The position numbers were made by a program, and so were the translations under genes. The notes beneath the pieces were generated by a model that made no database searches, was not told the DNA's origin, and saw only the letters and a list, made by a program, of their open reading frames with translations. Source: Saccharibacillus qingshengii (lineage in GTDB: Bacteria > Bacillota > Bacilli > Paenibacillales > Paenibacillaceae). Taken from it: a DNA stretch of 64,000 bases. This document shows, piece after piece, positions 17,509-25,736 of this stretch; positions within the stretch are counted from its first letter, which is position 1; each line of letters starts with the position of its first letter. The stretch lies in the NCBI RefSeq assembly GCF_013185195.1, contig NZ_JAAZWC010000001.1, forward strand, positions 186,001-250,000. Direction: 5' to 3'.

Positions 17509-18312
17509 ATGAAACATTTAAACGACTCGCAAATAGATCAACTGAAGCAGCTGCTGTTGGAACGCAAAAGCGAACTGGAACAGCATTTCGACAACTCCGA
17601 GAACACGACGGAAGGCTTCGAGACCTCGATCCGCGTATCGACCGGCGAACTTACGGCTGTCGACAACCACCCGGGCGACCTCGGTACCGAGGAATTCGAA
17701 CGGGGACGGGATATGGCGATCGACTCCGATCTGTCCGACCGGCTCGATGAAGTCAATGACGCGCTCAAACGGATGGAAGACGGCACATACGGCATCGACG
17801 CCACGACCGGCAAGGAAATTCCGTTCGAACGTCTAGAAGCGGTTCCTTATACGGCTTATAACGTGGAGACCACGCCGGAAAATGCTCCGATTACCGATTA
17901 CCGCCCTGTGGAAGAAGACGTGATGACTTCTCCCCCATCGGGCGCGGGCGAGAACCGTCAGCAGCACGCCGGCAAATTCGACGACGCCAATGCCTGGCAG
18001 GCGGTCGAAAGCTACGGCAACGCCGACTCCCCGGCAATGTCGACCAAGCGTGATGTGGAAAGCTACAAGGAAATGTCCAGCGAGAACAATGTAGGTGAAG
18101 GTACCGTGGAACCTTATGAGAACTTCACCGGCAACGATATGGCCGAAGGCAACCGCAGTGTCGAGATGACACCGGCAGAGCGCCGTTATGTAGAAGCCGG
18201 TGAAGGTGAAGGCATTGCAGAGATCGATGTCTCGGCCGAAGACGAAGAATCGCTGATCCGTGCCGCGGAGCAGCAGGGCACGCAGACCGGCAAGCGCAGC
18301 AGCGACGAATAG
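17509..18312 (+). CDS. YteA-family (TraR/DksA-like) protein
   Basis: This 267-residue acidic protein has an N-terminal coiled coil (DSQIDQLKQLLLERKSELEQ) and the DksA-like block NHPGDLGTEEFERGRDMAID, then RMEDGTYGIDATTGKEIPFERL. The zinc-finger cysteines of DksA are replaced by Asp/Thr, as is common in the YteA family of spore formers. The C-terminal half is polar and repetitive in character (ESYGNADSP, VEPYENFTGND, VESYKEMSS). The start ATG 17509 has GGAGGA at good distance. Role is unknown; related proteins are linked to sporulation or RNA polymerase binding. A terminator at 18359-18391 follows. Confidence 0.88.
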   Translation: MKHLNDSQIDQLKQLLLERKSELEQHFDNSENTTEGFETSIRVSTGELTAVDNHPGDLGTEEFERGRDMAIDSDLSDRLDEVNDALKRMEDGTYGIDATTGKEIPFERLEAVPYTAYNVETTPENAPITDYRPVEEDVMTSPPSGAGENRQQHAGKFDDANAWQAVESYGNADSPAMSTKRDVESYKEMSSENNVGEGTVEPYENFTGNDMAEGNRSVEMTPAERRYVEAGEGEGIAEIDVSAEDEESLIRAAEQQGTQTGKRSSDE

Positions 18313-18358
18313 ACGATCCTGTACGCGCAATCCGATTGAAACAGACGAACTACGACCC

Positions 18359-18391
18359 AAAGACCCGGCAGCAGAAACTGCCGGGTCTTTT
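18359..18391 (+). terminator. Terminator of the yteA-like gene
   Basis: AAGACCCGGCAG and CTGCCGGGTCTT pair over a 6-nt loop and are followed by TTTTG. Confidence 0.9.
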
Positions 18392-18590
18392 GCTGTGTTT
18401 CTTTTTGGTGGCGGAACCTTCGGAAAACAAACGGACAACCGCAAGCGATGTAATAAAAAAAGCCCACCTTCTTCCTTATTTCGTGTAGAATATGGAGAAT
18501 GATGAACTATTTTCTTCCGCTGTGGAAGATAAACCGGTAAGGAATAGTCCGCTTCGAATGGACATTACAGGAACCGAGGAAGGAGTACAT

Positions 18591-19178
18591 ATGGCTCAAC
18601 ATCTTCAGATGCTTCTTACCCATGGCTTCGATGAACTGGACGAAGGCATGCAGGAGCTGATCTATAACGAATATTACGATCTGGCATACGGAGCGATCTT
18701 CTATATTGTAAGAGATCATGCGGCCGCCGAAGATGTGATCCAGGAAGCTTTCCTGAAACTGATCGGAAGCCGGCCGGAATTCGATAACGAATCCAAGTTT
18801 TTTGCCTGGTTGAAGGTGGTCACGCGCAACAGCGCAATCAATGACTTGAGAAAAAATAAAAGACACCGTAACCATGTAGACGCGGACAGCGTTCTTAATC
18901 ATATAGAGGCCAGACAGGATTTCGGCACTTCGCCCGAGAAGGCGGTCGAAGTACGAATGATGGAAGAAGCGATCCTGCGGCATCTTCAAGGGATGAAGCC
19001 GGAATACCGTGCCATTATCCTCTATCGCTGGAAGTACGGAATGTCCTACAAGGAAATCGCCGATTCGCTGGGCACAAGCGAAGACATCATTCGACAGAGA
19101 TTGTTCAGGGCGAGGGAAAATATGCGCAAAGTGCTGCGCAAAGAATGGGAGGGCAGCGATGAACAACGAAAAATTTGA
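18591..19178 (+). CDS. ECF-like RNA polymerase sigma factor
   Basis: This 195-residue sigma-70 family factor has region 2 (YDLAYGAIFYIVRDHAAAEDVIQEAFLKL, with a WLKVVTRNSAINDLRK helix) and region 4 (LQGMKPEYRAIILYRWKYGMSYKEIADSLG, then IRQRLFRARENMRK). ATG 18591 has AAGGAG 7 nt upstream and is preferred over ATG 18492, which lacks a ribosome site and sits on a TAGAAT that could itself be a -10. The 3' end overlaps the next gene by 20 nt. That gene has a transmembrane segment and is the likely anti-sigma factor, so the pair probably forms a membrane-stress regulator. Confidence 0.92.
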   Translation: MAQHLQMLLTHGFDELDEGMQELIYNEYYDLAYGAIFYIVRDHAAAEDVIQEAFLKLIGSRPEFDNESKFFAWLKVVTRNSAINDLRKNKRHRNHVDADSVLNHIEARQDFGTSPEKAVEVRMMEEAILRHLQGMKPEYRAIILYRWKYGMSYKEIADSLGTSEDIIRQRLFRARENMRKVLRKEWEGSDEQRKI

Positions 19179-19983
19179 CGAACTTTTCGACGAGGCATTC
19201 GACCGGGCTGTGAATTCGGCCTCCCCGGTCGACCCGGAATCCCGCCGGGCCGCCTGGCAGCGCGTGCAAAAACATCGTCAACAAACACAGGCAAGAAGGC
19301 GCCGTAAACGGACTGTCCGTCTGACCGGTGCAGCGGCGGGGCTGATCCTGTTCGGATCGGTCGCTTTCTCCGAGCCGGTCCGGACCGGCGCATTGACACC
19401 GCTCTATCAGAAGCTCTATACGTGGGGCGGCGGCGGAGAGACGGTACTGGTTACCGGCGAGAACAAGAAGCTCGATACCGAAGGAGCGCTTACTCCTCCT
19501 CCTCCCGATGGCGTCGAACAGCCGACTTCTTCCCGCGCGGAGCTTCCCGGAGAAGTCGAAGAGACCGTTGTCCGCTACGAGAATCAGGAGACAAGTCTGC
19601 AGGAAGCCCGGCAGCGTCTGGCTTTCTCCATGCCGCAGTTCCCGGAAATCCCTTCCGATCTGACTTTAAAAAAAGTAACGCTTGGCGTTCCGGACGACGG
19701 GTCGCCCCCCAATGTGTTTACGCTCTACTACGAATCGGGCAGCGAGCGCAATGCAACGATTCATGTCAGCCGGCTGAACGGACCAAACGGCACGTACAGC
19801 TTCGGTACGGACAAGGTGAAGCAGGTCGACCTGAATAATGGGCTTACCGCGCAGTATGCCGACCAGGAAGGCGAAGATACGGTCCACCTGATTCGCGGAG
19901 AACTCGATATTTTCATTTACGGGATGCTGAGCGAAGAAGAACTGGTCGGAATCGCCGCCCATATGATAGACGGACCTTCATGA
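19159..19983 (+). CDS. Probable membrane anti-sigma factor
   Basis: This 274-residue protein has a cytosolic N-terminal domain of about 50 residues ending in a basic stretch (QARRRRKRTVR), one transmembrane span (LTGAAAGLILFGSVAF, about residues 54-70), and an extracytoplasmic domain with a Pro-rich linker (LTPPPPDG). The C-terminal half, with YYESGSERNATIHVSRL and a closing GMLSEEELVGIAAHM, resembles DUF4367-type domains found in anti-sigma/sensor proteins of Bacillales. It overlaps the sigma gene by 20 nt and starts after GGGAGG. Role is inferred from topology and coupling; no zinc-type HxxxCxxC motif is present. Confidence 0.8.
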   Translation: MNNEKFDELFDEAFDRAVNSASPVDPESRRAAWQRVQKHRQQTQARRRRKRTVRLTGAAAGLILFGSVAFSEPVRTGALTPLYQKLYTWGGGGETVLVTGENKKLDTEGALTPPPPDGVEQPTSSRAELPGEVEETVVRYENQETSLQEARQRLAFSMPQFPEIPSDLTLKKVTLGVPDDGSPPNVFTLYYESGSERNATIHVSRLNGPNGTYSFGTDKVKQVDLNNGLTAQYADQEGEDTVHLIRGELDIFIYGMLSEEELVGIAAHMIDGPS

Positions 19984-19989
19984 TCCGGG

Positions 19990-20018
19990 AACCGCTTGTC
20001 TTCTTAGACAGGCGGTTT
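19990..20018 (+). terminator. Terminator after the sigma/anti-sigma pair
   Basis: AACCGCTTGTCT and AGACAGGCGGTT pair with one wobble and are followed by TTTTGTC. It probably also limits readthrough into the converging secreted-protein gene. Confidence 0.85.
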
Positions 20019-20058
20019 TGTCCTGCCTCAAGCTCATGCTTAGGCGGCTCTGCCGGTT

Positions 20059-20628
20059 CTATTCGCTGACCAGCAGCGTATTGCTGAAGACCGTACTGGA
20101 TTCGCGCATACCGCCGCCGGAAGCCCAATGTTCCGATTTGATTCGGTAGTAATAGCCTTTGATCAGATTCTTGTTGAAACTCAGGGTGCTGGAGCCGGAC
20201 AGCGAGCTGCTCGACATCGGACCGCCTTCTTCAACCCAGCTGCTTCCGGTCCAGCGCTGAAGCGAAGCGGTCACGCCGGATTGGGAAGCGGCAGCCGAAG
20301 TGATGGTCATGGCCGCTATATAAGCTTCCGTCCCTCCTTCAACCTGAAGGCTGCTCATTCCGTTCTTCAAATACTTGTTATGGATAAGATCCTGTCTGGA
20401 ATCAGCCGAAGGATACAGCGGAGGCGGCGGCAGCGTCAAAGCACCGGACGCCTGAGGCCGCCCAAACGAACTGAACGTCTGCTGCTCCAAAGCGGCAGGC
20501 TGCGGAGTTTCCGGCACTTCCTCGGCTTGTCCGATGCCCGGAACGAGCAGGGAAACCAGCAGGAATGCCGAAGCGGGAACAGCCAGAAATTTGGAAAGCG
20601 AACTTGGGTTATCCGGGTTCATCTTCAT
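20059..20628 (-). CDS. Secreted protein of unknown function
   Basis: This 189-residue protein has a Sec signal peptide (hydrophobic LAVPASAFLLVSLLVPG, cleavage probably after GQA near residue 35) and a Pro-rich spacer. The Ser/Gly-rich domain contains LQRWTGSSWVEEGG and GYYYRIKSEHWASGGG, a pattern seen in small secreted proteins of Bacilli, possibly the DUF6147 type; I cannot confirm this. No cysteine and no catalytic motif is visible. ATG 20628, or 20622, follows AGGAAAGGGG. It appears monocistronic; its minus-strand downstream neighbour is the sigma/anti-sigma terminator. Confidence 0.75.
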   Translation of the reverse strand: MKMNPDNPSSLSKFLAVPASAFLLVSLLVPGIGQAEEVPETPQPAALEQQTFSSFGRPQASGALTLPPPPLYPSADSRQDLIHNKYLKNGMSSLQVEGGTEAYIAAMTITSAAASQSGVTASLQRWTGSSWVEEGGPMSSSSLSGSSTLSFNKNLIKGYYYRIKSEHWASGGGMRESSTVFSNTLLVSE

Positions 20629-20738
20629 TCCCCTTTCCTATGTAAAGGCATAGTATGTCTATATAACGAAACAGGAACCCAAAAGGTTCCTGTTTTCTCC
20701 ATTTTTGATAAAGTTATTTTAATGGGTTATATCCAACA

Positions 20739-22385
20739 TCATGATTTACGTTCCCGGCTGTACCAAGCGTAGATCCGCTCCACATCGGATTTCTTCAGCC
20801 GAGGGACACTGAGCGCGGATCCACCGGCGCCGCCGAGCAGATGCGCTTTGAGGTTGAGCATCTGCCCTTTTCTCTGCCAGCGGCTGCCGCTGATCCGCAG
20901 CGCCACGACATGGCGCCTCAAGGTACAATGCGTCTGCTTGGAGATTCCGCGGTTTACGATTGTAAGCCGCTGACCGTCAAGCGCCGCGCCGCTGGTCCGG
21001 AAGCTCCAATAATCCAGAGCGAAGACGAGCGGGATCAGAGCCAGTGCCCATCTTCCCATATGCGGGAAGAAATAAATCAGTACCGCGGCCAAAATGACGG
21101 TGACGATCAGTCCGGTCCGTACATATCCGAGCAGCGCCCGGCCCGGAGGACGGAACTCGGCTGCCGCAAACGAAAACTGCGGAATCGTCCGCTCCAACAG
21201 CTGCGGAATGGCCGCTCGCGGGATAAACGGATGCAGCGCCGGCGTCTCCTTCTCCGAAGACGAGGAGACCACATTGACTTCGACGTGCGCATAGCCCAAC
21301 AGCTGCCGCAGCCAACCTTCGCGTACGGTTACGGCCTGAACGCGCGCCGGATCGAACAGAAACTGTTTGCGTTCCAGCAGTCCGTAGCGGATCGACAGCC
21401 TCTCTCCTTCCCGGTACAGCGAGAAGCCGGCAAACTTGACGATGAACAGCACAAGCGACAGCAGCCAGGCGAACAGCAGCGCTGCCGCCGCGATGATCAG
21501 AATGGCCCGTATGCCGGTCAGGTAAGCCTGGGCATTGGAGACCAGCCGGTTGAGCCACACATCCGGCAGCAGATCGTCCGCGAAGGAAGCAATCCCGGCT
21601 ACGAAAGCAACGGCCAGACCGAGATTCAATTCGGTCAGCGCCGCCTGGAATAGGCGGCCGGGTCCGAGCCGGTACAGCAGCACCGGCTCGCTTGCCCGCG
21701 GCCGCCCGGCAGCGGCGGCCGCTTGGGCTTGCGGCGCAGGCCCGCCTTCGGCGGGGCGGTCCTGCGCCGCAAGCGATACGGGCGCGGCGGAAAGCTTCTC
21801 CGCGCCCGTATCGCCCGGTCCGCCGGCATCGCGGCGGACCCAAGGCTGCAGCCCGCCGGCCGGAGCCTCGAAGGCGGCCTGCTGCGCAGGGCCGCCTTCG
21901 GCCGTTTCCGCCGCGGGTTCGGCGGCGGAAACGGCTACCGCGCGCTCATTCAGCGCGCGCTGCAGCCGCTCCGCTTCGCGGCGCGGCAGAACCGGCAGCA
22001 CGGCATCTCCTTCGCTGCCGCCCGGCGTCTCGATCTTCAACTGCACGACGCCGAGCAGCCGCTGGATCAAAGGCTGCTCCTGGCTGACGGAATGAATACG
22101 CGAGTAGTAGATGATTTTTTCGCTGCGCTGAATCAATCCTTTGCGGATCGTGATCCGGTCGCTTTCTTCTTCGTAAGTAAACCTTTTCCATCCGATACTT
22201 TCCAGGATGCCGGCCAATACGAGCAGCACCAGGGCGGCGCCTCCGGTCCAGTATACGACCGAAGTAATCTTCCCTCCGGCCAGAAATTGAACACCGAAGA
22301 TGACGATCAGGGGAACCAGTCCGCGCAGCATTTTTAGCAGGGCGAAGACGACATACAGCGGCGACATCCGTTTGGGGCCGCTCAT
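20739..22385 (-). CDS. ydbT: YdbT-like bacterial PH-domain membrane protein
   Basis: This 548-residue membrane protein has repeated units of a hydrophobic hairpin plus a bacterial PH domain (PF03703 type): spans near residues 20-65, 255-320 and 415-440. PH cores include DRITIRKGLIQRSEKIIYYSRIH, ERLSIRYGLLERKQFLFDPARVQ and QRLTIVNRGISKQTH. Between the first and second units is a 100-residue Ala/Gly/Pro-rich linker (about 142-240). Its DNA consists almost entirely of perfect inverted repeats (see 21665-21959). Its ATG overlaps the ydbS stop as ATGA. In Bacillus, YdbST give resistance to a bacteriocin produced by other Bacillus; that role here is by family only. Confidence 0.88.
   Translation of the reverse strand: MSGPKRMSPLYVVFALLKMLRGLVPLIVIFGVQFLAGGKITSVVYWTGGAALVLLVLAGILESIGWKRFTYEEESDRITIRKGLIQRSEKIIYYSRIHSVSQEQPLIQRLLGVVQLKIETPGGSEGDAVLPVLPRREAERLQRALNERAVAVSAAEPAAETAEGGPAQQAAFEAPAGGLQPWVRRDAGGPGDTGAEKLSAAPVSLAAQDRPAEGGPAPQAQAAAAAGRPRASEPVLLYRLGPGRLFQAALTELNLGLAVAFVAGIASFADDLLPDVWLNRLVSNAQAYLTGIRAILIIAAAALLFAWLLSLVLFIVKFAGFSLYREGERLSIRYGLLERKQFLFDPARVQAVTVREGWLRQLLGYAHVEVNVVSSSSEKETPALHPFIPRAAIPQLLERTIPQFSFAAAEFRPPGRALLGYVRTGLIVTVILAAVLIYFFPHMGRWALALIPLVFALDYWSFRTSGAALDGQRLTIVNRGISKQTHCTLRRHVVALRISGSRWQRKGQMLNLKAHLLGGAGGSALSVPRLKKSDVERIYAWYSRERKS
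21665..21959. repeat. Eight consecutive perfect inverted repeats inside ydbT
   Basis: Stem arms (loop between) are: 21665-21673/21682-21690 (9 bp), 21698-21706/21714-21722 (9), 21727-21740/21761-21774 (14, with an inner hairpin), 21775-21787/21800-21812 (13), 21817-21824/21833-21840 (8), 21869-21879/21890-21900 (11), 21901-21914/21922-21935 (14) and 21939-21946/21952-21959 (8). All arms are exact complements. They differ in sequence from one another, so this is not one element repeated. The block is GC-rich, in frame, and encodes the Ala/Gly/Pro linker. Confidence 0.92.
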
Positions 22386-22891
22386 TCTTCGGTCCTCCGT
22401 GCCAGTTCTCCGATCATTCGCTTGAATTTCTCGGCTTCTTCGGACTTCAATCCGGCAATCGAATGCGTCGTCGCTGCCGTGACGATCTTCAATTCGGCCA
22501 AGCCGTATTTGCGCAGAATCGGTCCGTGCTCCAACTCTACATGCTGCACTTTGGTCATCGGAATCAGCGTTTCGCTGATCAGGAACAGACCTTTGCGGAT
22601 TTCGATTTCTTCTTCGAAAATGGCAAAACCAAAACGGTTATACAGCATGACTGGTACACGGAATACGGCAAATACGAACAAAAGCGCAAATCCCAGCGTA
22701 ATCAGCGAACCGATCCACAGCGGCAGCCAGTCCCAATCGAATACGGAGCCGAGTATTGTCAGCACCGCCGCAATCAACAAGGGAATCGCGTAGAAATAAG
22801 CGCTGCCCAAACGGGAAGCCGCAATCCAGTCCGGATGCAGGCGCCTGAACCGATCTTCGTTCCTTTTGACTTCTTCTTGATTCGATTCCAT
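22382..22891 (-). CDS. ydbS: YdbS-like bacterial PH-domain membrane protein
   Basis: This 169-residue protein has two membrane spans (about residues 32-50 and 57-80: FYAIPLLIAAVLTILGS and IGSLITLGFALLFVFAVF). One bacterial PH domain follows (FGFAIFEEEIEIRKGLFLI, then LIPMTKVQHVELEHGPILRK and LAELKIVTAATTHSIAGL). Length fits the family. ATG 22891 follows GGAGGGG. It is the first gene of a two-gene ydbST operon; the stop overlaps ydbT. The pair acts in the cytoplasmic membrane. Confidence 0.9.
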   Translation of the reverse strand: MESNQEEVKRNEDRFRRLHPDWIAASRLGSAYFYAIPLLIAAVLTILGSVFDWDWLPLWIGSLITLGFALLFVFAVFRVPVMLYNRFGFAIFEEEIEIRKGLFLISETLIPMTKVQHVELEHGPILRKYGLAELKIVTAATTHSIAGLKSEEAEKFKRMIGELARRTEE

Positions 22892-23034
22892 GATTTACCC
22901 CTCCATACGTTAAAGCGTAGCGGTATTTTCTATTGAAGTCAATGAATCCCGCAGCTGCCCGAGGTCTTCCGAGTTTATGTTCTTCGATACGTGCGCGTAG
23001 AGAAAATGTTTCTTATCAGGCAGAAAGGAAACGC

Positions 23035-23068
23035 AAAAAAACCAGCCGGAACAAAAGCCAGCTGGCTT
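23035..23068 (-). terminator. Probable terminator of the CorC-type transporter gene
   Basis: On the minus strand, AAGCCAGC and GCTGGTT close an imperfect stem followed by TTTTTTT. It lies about 40 bp past the stop of the gene at 23109. The rest of the 217-bp gap to ydbS holds nothing I can assign. Confidence 0.65.
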
Positions 23069-23108
23069 GAATAAGAAACTTTGAATGGAATAAGTAGACA
23101 GGAGCGCT

Positions 23109-24554
23109 TTAAGCGCCGGCCTCGGCACGTTTGGCGGCCAGCATGTCATAATCTTCCGGTTGTTCTTCTTCTACGAATGCCTCTTCGGTATAAGCTTCGC
23201 GTTCCGGCATCCGGTCTTCTTCCGGAAGAGGCTTCAAAATGCGAACGCGGGAGATACGTTTTTGTTCCGTTTCATCGACGATAAAGGTGCAGCCTTCGTG
23301 ATCGACCGACTGGCCTTTTTGCGGCGGAAGCGCATCGATTCGCGCATACAACCAGCCGCCGATCGTATCGTAGTCGCCGAAGTCCAGCTCAAAGCCGAAT
23401 TGGCTGTTTACGTCTTCGATCAGCATCATGCCGTCGATCGAATAACTGAATTCGCCGGCCTGCTCGGTTTCCGGACGTTCTTCTTCGTCGAACTCATCCT
23501 GAATTTCGCCCACGATTTCTTCCATGATATCTTCGAGCGTAACCAGTCCGGCCGTTCCGCCGTACTCGTCGACAAGCATTGCAATCTGTGTCCGGCTGCG
23601 CTGCATCAGCTTCATCAATTCGCTGATCCGGATCGACTCCGGTACCGCGATAATCGGACGGATCAAGCTGTCGTAGTCGGCTTCCGGCGAACGCATCAGG
23701 TCTTTGATATGGATAAAGCCAATAATATGGTCTTTGTCCTGCTCACAGACCGGGTAGCGGGTACGCATGCCGTCATAAGCCGTTTCCAGATTCTCTTCGC
23801 GCGACAGATTGGTGTACAGACAGATCATTTCCGTTCGGGGAATCATCACTTCGCGTGCCGTCGTATCGGCAAATTCGAAAATATTGTCGACAAGCGCCAT
23901 TTCGGTATTATCAATCAGCCCGTTCTTGTTACTTTCCTTCACCAGTATCCGGATTTCTTCTTCGGTATGCGCCGCATCAAGTTCGGACGCCGGTTCAATC
24001 TTCAGCACACGGAGCAGAGCATTCGCCATTCCGTTCAATGCCCAGATAAACGGGTACATGATTTTGTAGAAAAAGACCATCGGAGCCGCCGCAACCATGA
24101 CTACCGATTCCGGTTTGCGAATCGCCATCGATTTGGGAGCAAGTTCCCCGATAACAATATGCAGAACGGTAATCAGGACAAAAGCGATCGCCACGGCCGT
24201 ACCGTGGATCGCGACCTCATTGGTCCAACCCAGACCGTGGAATAGAGGCCGCAGGAACGAAGCGACGGCCGGTTCCCCGATCCAGCCCAGTCCCAGCGAA
24301 GCCAGCGTGATTCCGAGCTGACAAGCGGACAGATAGGCGTCGAGGTTATTCACCATACTTCTGGCAAATCCGGCACGCCGGCTGCCCGAATCCGCCAGCG
24401 CGGCAATCCGGCTCTCCCGGATCCGGACCATCGCAAATTCAGCCGCTACAAAAAAACCGTTTAAACCGACAAGCAGCACCACCGTTAAAATACTTAACCA
24501 ACCTGGCAAGGGGTCACTATTCAATATACATCCCGTTTTCCGCGCCGCGCACAT
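23109..24554 (-). CDS. CorC/HlyC-family membrane transporter with CBS domains (MpfA/YhdP-like)
   Basis: This protein of about 480 residues has a DUF21/CNNM membrane domain of four hydrophobic helices (VVLLVGLNGFFVAAEFAMVRIRESRI at the start, HIVIGELAPKSMAI later). A CBS pair follows (TAREVMIPRTEMICL, TRYPVCEQDKDHIIGFIHIKDL, then IAMLVDEYGGTAGLVTLEDIMEEIVGEI), then a CorC_HlyC domain (YSIDGMMLIEDVN, TIGGWL). Related proteins export magnesium or protect against magnesium excess. The start is uncertain: ATG 24554 gives an odd N-terminus (CAARKTGCI), while TTG 24524 would begin NSDPLPGWLSIL, closer to the family. The only strong GGAGG is about 25-30 nt upstream of either. Confidence 0.9.
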   Translation of the reverse strand: MCAARKTGCILNSDPLPGWLSILTVVLLVGLNGFFVAAEFAMVRIRESRIAALADSGSRRAGFARSMVNNLDAYLSACQLGITLASLGLGWIGEPAVASFLRPLFHGLGWTNEVAIHGTAVAIAFVLITVLHIVIGELAPKSMAIRKPESVVMVAAAPMVFFYKIMYPFIWALNGMANALLRVLKIEPASELDAAHTEEEIRILVKESNKNGLIDNTEMALVDNIFEFADTTAREVMIPRTEMICLYTNLSREENLETAYDGMRTRYPVCEQDKDHIIGFIHIKDLMRSPEADYDSLIRPIIAVPESIRISELMKLMQRSRTQIAMLVDEYGGTAGLVTLEDIMEEIVGEIQDEFDEEERPETEQAGEFSYSIDGMMLIEDVNSQFGFELDFGDYDTIGGWLYARIDALPPQKGQSVDHEGCTFIVDETEQKRISRVRILKPLPEEDRMPEREAYTEEAFVEEEQPEDYDMLAAKRAEAGA

Positions 24555-24576
24555 TCGCGTTGTTTATCGGAAACCG

Positions 24577-24690
24577 GGTCCACCTCCTTCGTTTTCCTAT
24601 ATCATATGAAGCTTTAGTCTTTGACGACAGTTTACCCTGCGGTCTTCCGACCCAAACTAGCAACTCCCCAATTTCGTTCACTCCGTTTCT
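24577..24690 (-). promoter_or_regulatory. Possible structured 5' leader of the CorC-type gene
   Basis: Reading the minus strand, a GGGGAGTTGC segment is followed by a small hairpin (GTC-GGAA-GAC within AGTTT/AAACT) and then GTCGTCAA. After that comes AAGGAGGTGG, and a short out-of-frame reading frame starts at GTG within that site. GGGGAG and GTCGTCAA recall the manganese (yybP-ykoY) leader, but the second helix and closing stem are missing. The start is also far from the strong ribosome site. This is a tentative call; the 309-bp gap holds no gene. Confidence 0.3.
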
Positions 24691-24752
24691 ATTTTAGCTT
24701 TAACTTTAATTATAATTCCAACGCTTCGGAAGCAAAATAGGAAAGAGAGGTC

Positions 24753-24785
24753 AAAAAAGGCAATAAACCGCCTTGTGGGCGGTTT
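24753..24785 (-). terminator. Terminator downstream of the methyltransferase gene
   Basis: AAACCGCC (24765-24772) and GGCGGTTT (24778-24785) pair over 5 nt. On the minus strand TTGCC and then TTTTTT follow. Confidence 0.6.
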
Positions 24786-24863
24786 AAAGTCGATCTGTTC
24801 GATTCTTTGCGACTGCTCGCGTTCCGCACGCCTTCCTGCACGTTTTTACGGCTGATCTTCCGA

Positions 24864-25691
24864 TTATTTATGTGCAATTAAGGTGAATGTTTTGGGAATC
24901 CCTTTATCGAAGCTATCTCCGGACAGATTAGGCTCTTCATTTAGACTGGAAACGATAAGCCCGCTTTGCGCCGCAGCCGTCACGATTTCGCCGAGATTCC
25001 ATTTGCGCAGCCGGACTTTGGCCGTTTCTCCTTCGGCATACTTGGCAAAGGAAGCTTCCTGTTCTTCCAGTCCGGTGTCGAAATAGTCTCCGTCGACTTT
25101 GTGTTTGCGGATCTTCGCTGTCGTCCCCCGCGACGAGATCAGCTTGGTCGAAACCGGATGGAAATCGCGCAGCACGAATCGGCCTCCCTGCACCAACAGA
25201 ATCCGGACCTTATCCATAAACGGAGCCAGGTCCGTAAAATAATGCAGAATGCCCATTTCGGCAAATACAATATCGAATTGTCCGCCCAACTGCTGCGTAT
25301 CGAGTTTCAGCACGTCGGAGACGATGTAATCGAGCGGCACTCCGGCAGCCTGCGCCAGTTCGAGCGCATAACGGCGGTTGCCCGGAGAGAAATCGGCTAC
25401 GGTAACCTTCGCGCCCAGCAGGGCCAAAGCGATCGCTTTGCTGCCGTTGGAACCCATCAGGTTCATGATCCGCTTGCCTTCGGGAGAACCGATACTCTCG
25501 CCAAGTACGGACAGCGACTTCAACGGTTCTCTGGCAATCCGTGCGGCGGCCTCTTCGGGCGTACCGAATCGGCTTACCCAGGCTTCATAGGTTTCCCGGT
25601 TCCAGGCTTCTTCATTCTGAGGATTCAGAACACCCGGTATCGGCTCTTCGTTTGGTTTCGGGGATTCGCGTCCTTCTGTTTCTTTGTTCAT
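24864..25691 (-). CDS. Class I SAM-dependent methyltransferase
   Basis: This 275-residue protein has a Rossmann methyltransferase core: motif I IMNLMGSNGSKAIALALLGA (glycine-rich SAM loop, about residues 75-94), an acidic end of strand 2 in VTVADFSP, SDVLKLD as motif II/III, and FDIVFAEMGILHYF as motif IV. The C-terminal half has an inserted region with GTTAKIRKHKVDGDYFDTG. The substrate is not evident; the fold is close to small-molecule methyltransferases of the UbiE/SmtA type. It lies 45 bp after the hypothetical gene at 25737-27197, with which it probably forms an operon. Confidence 0.88.
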   Translation of the reverse strand: MNKETEGRESPKPNEEPIPGVLNPQNEEAWNRETYEAWVSRFGTPEEAAARIAREPLKSLSVLGESIGSPEGKRIMNLMGSNGSKAIALALLGAKVTVADFSPGNRRYALELAQAAGVPLDYIVSDVLKLDTQQLGGQFDIVFAEMGILHYFTDLAPFMDKVRILLVQGGRFVLRDFHPVSTKLISSRGTTAKIRKHKVDGDYFDTGLEEQEASFAKYAEGETAKVRLRKWNLGEIVTAAAQSGLIVSSLNEEPNLSGDSFDKGIPKTFTLIAHK

Positions 25692-25736
25692 CCTGCACCT
25701 ATCCTTTCCTGTTGCTTCGGTTCACGCGGCGGCGCC

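Noticed and set aside
24577-24690. yybP-ykoY manganese riboswitch before the CorC-type gene
   Set aside because: GGGGAG and GTCGTCAA fragments are present, but the second helix and the closing stem are not found, so I list it only as a possible structured leader.
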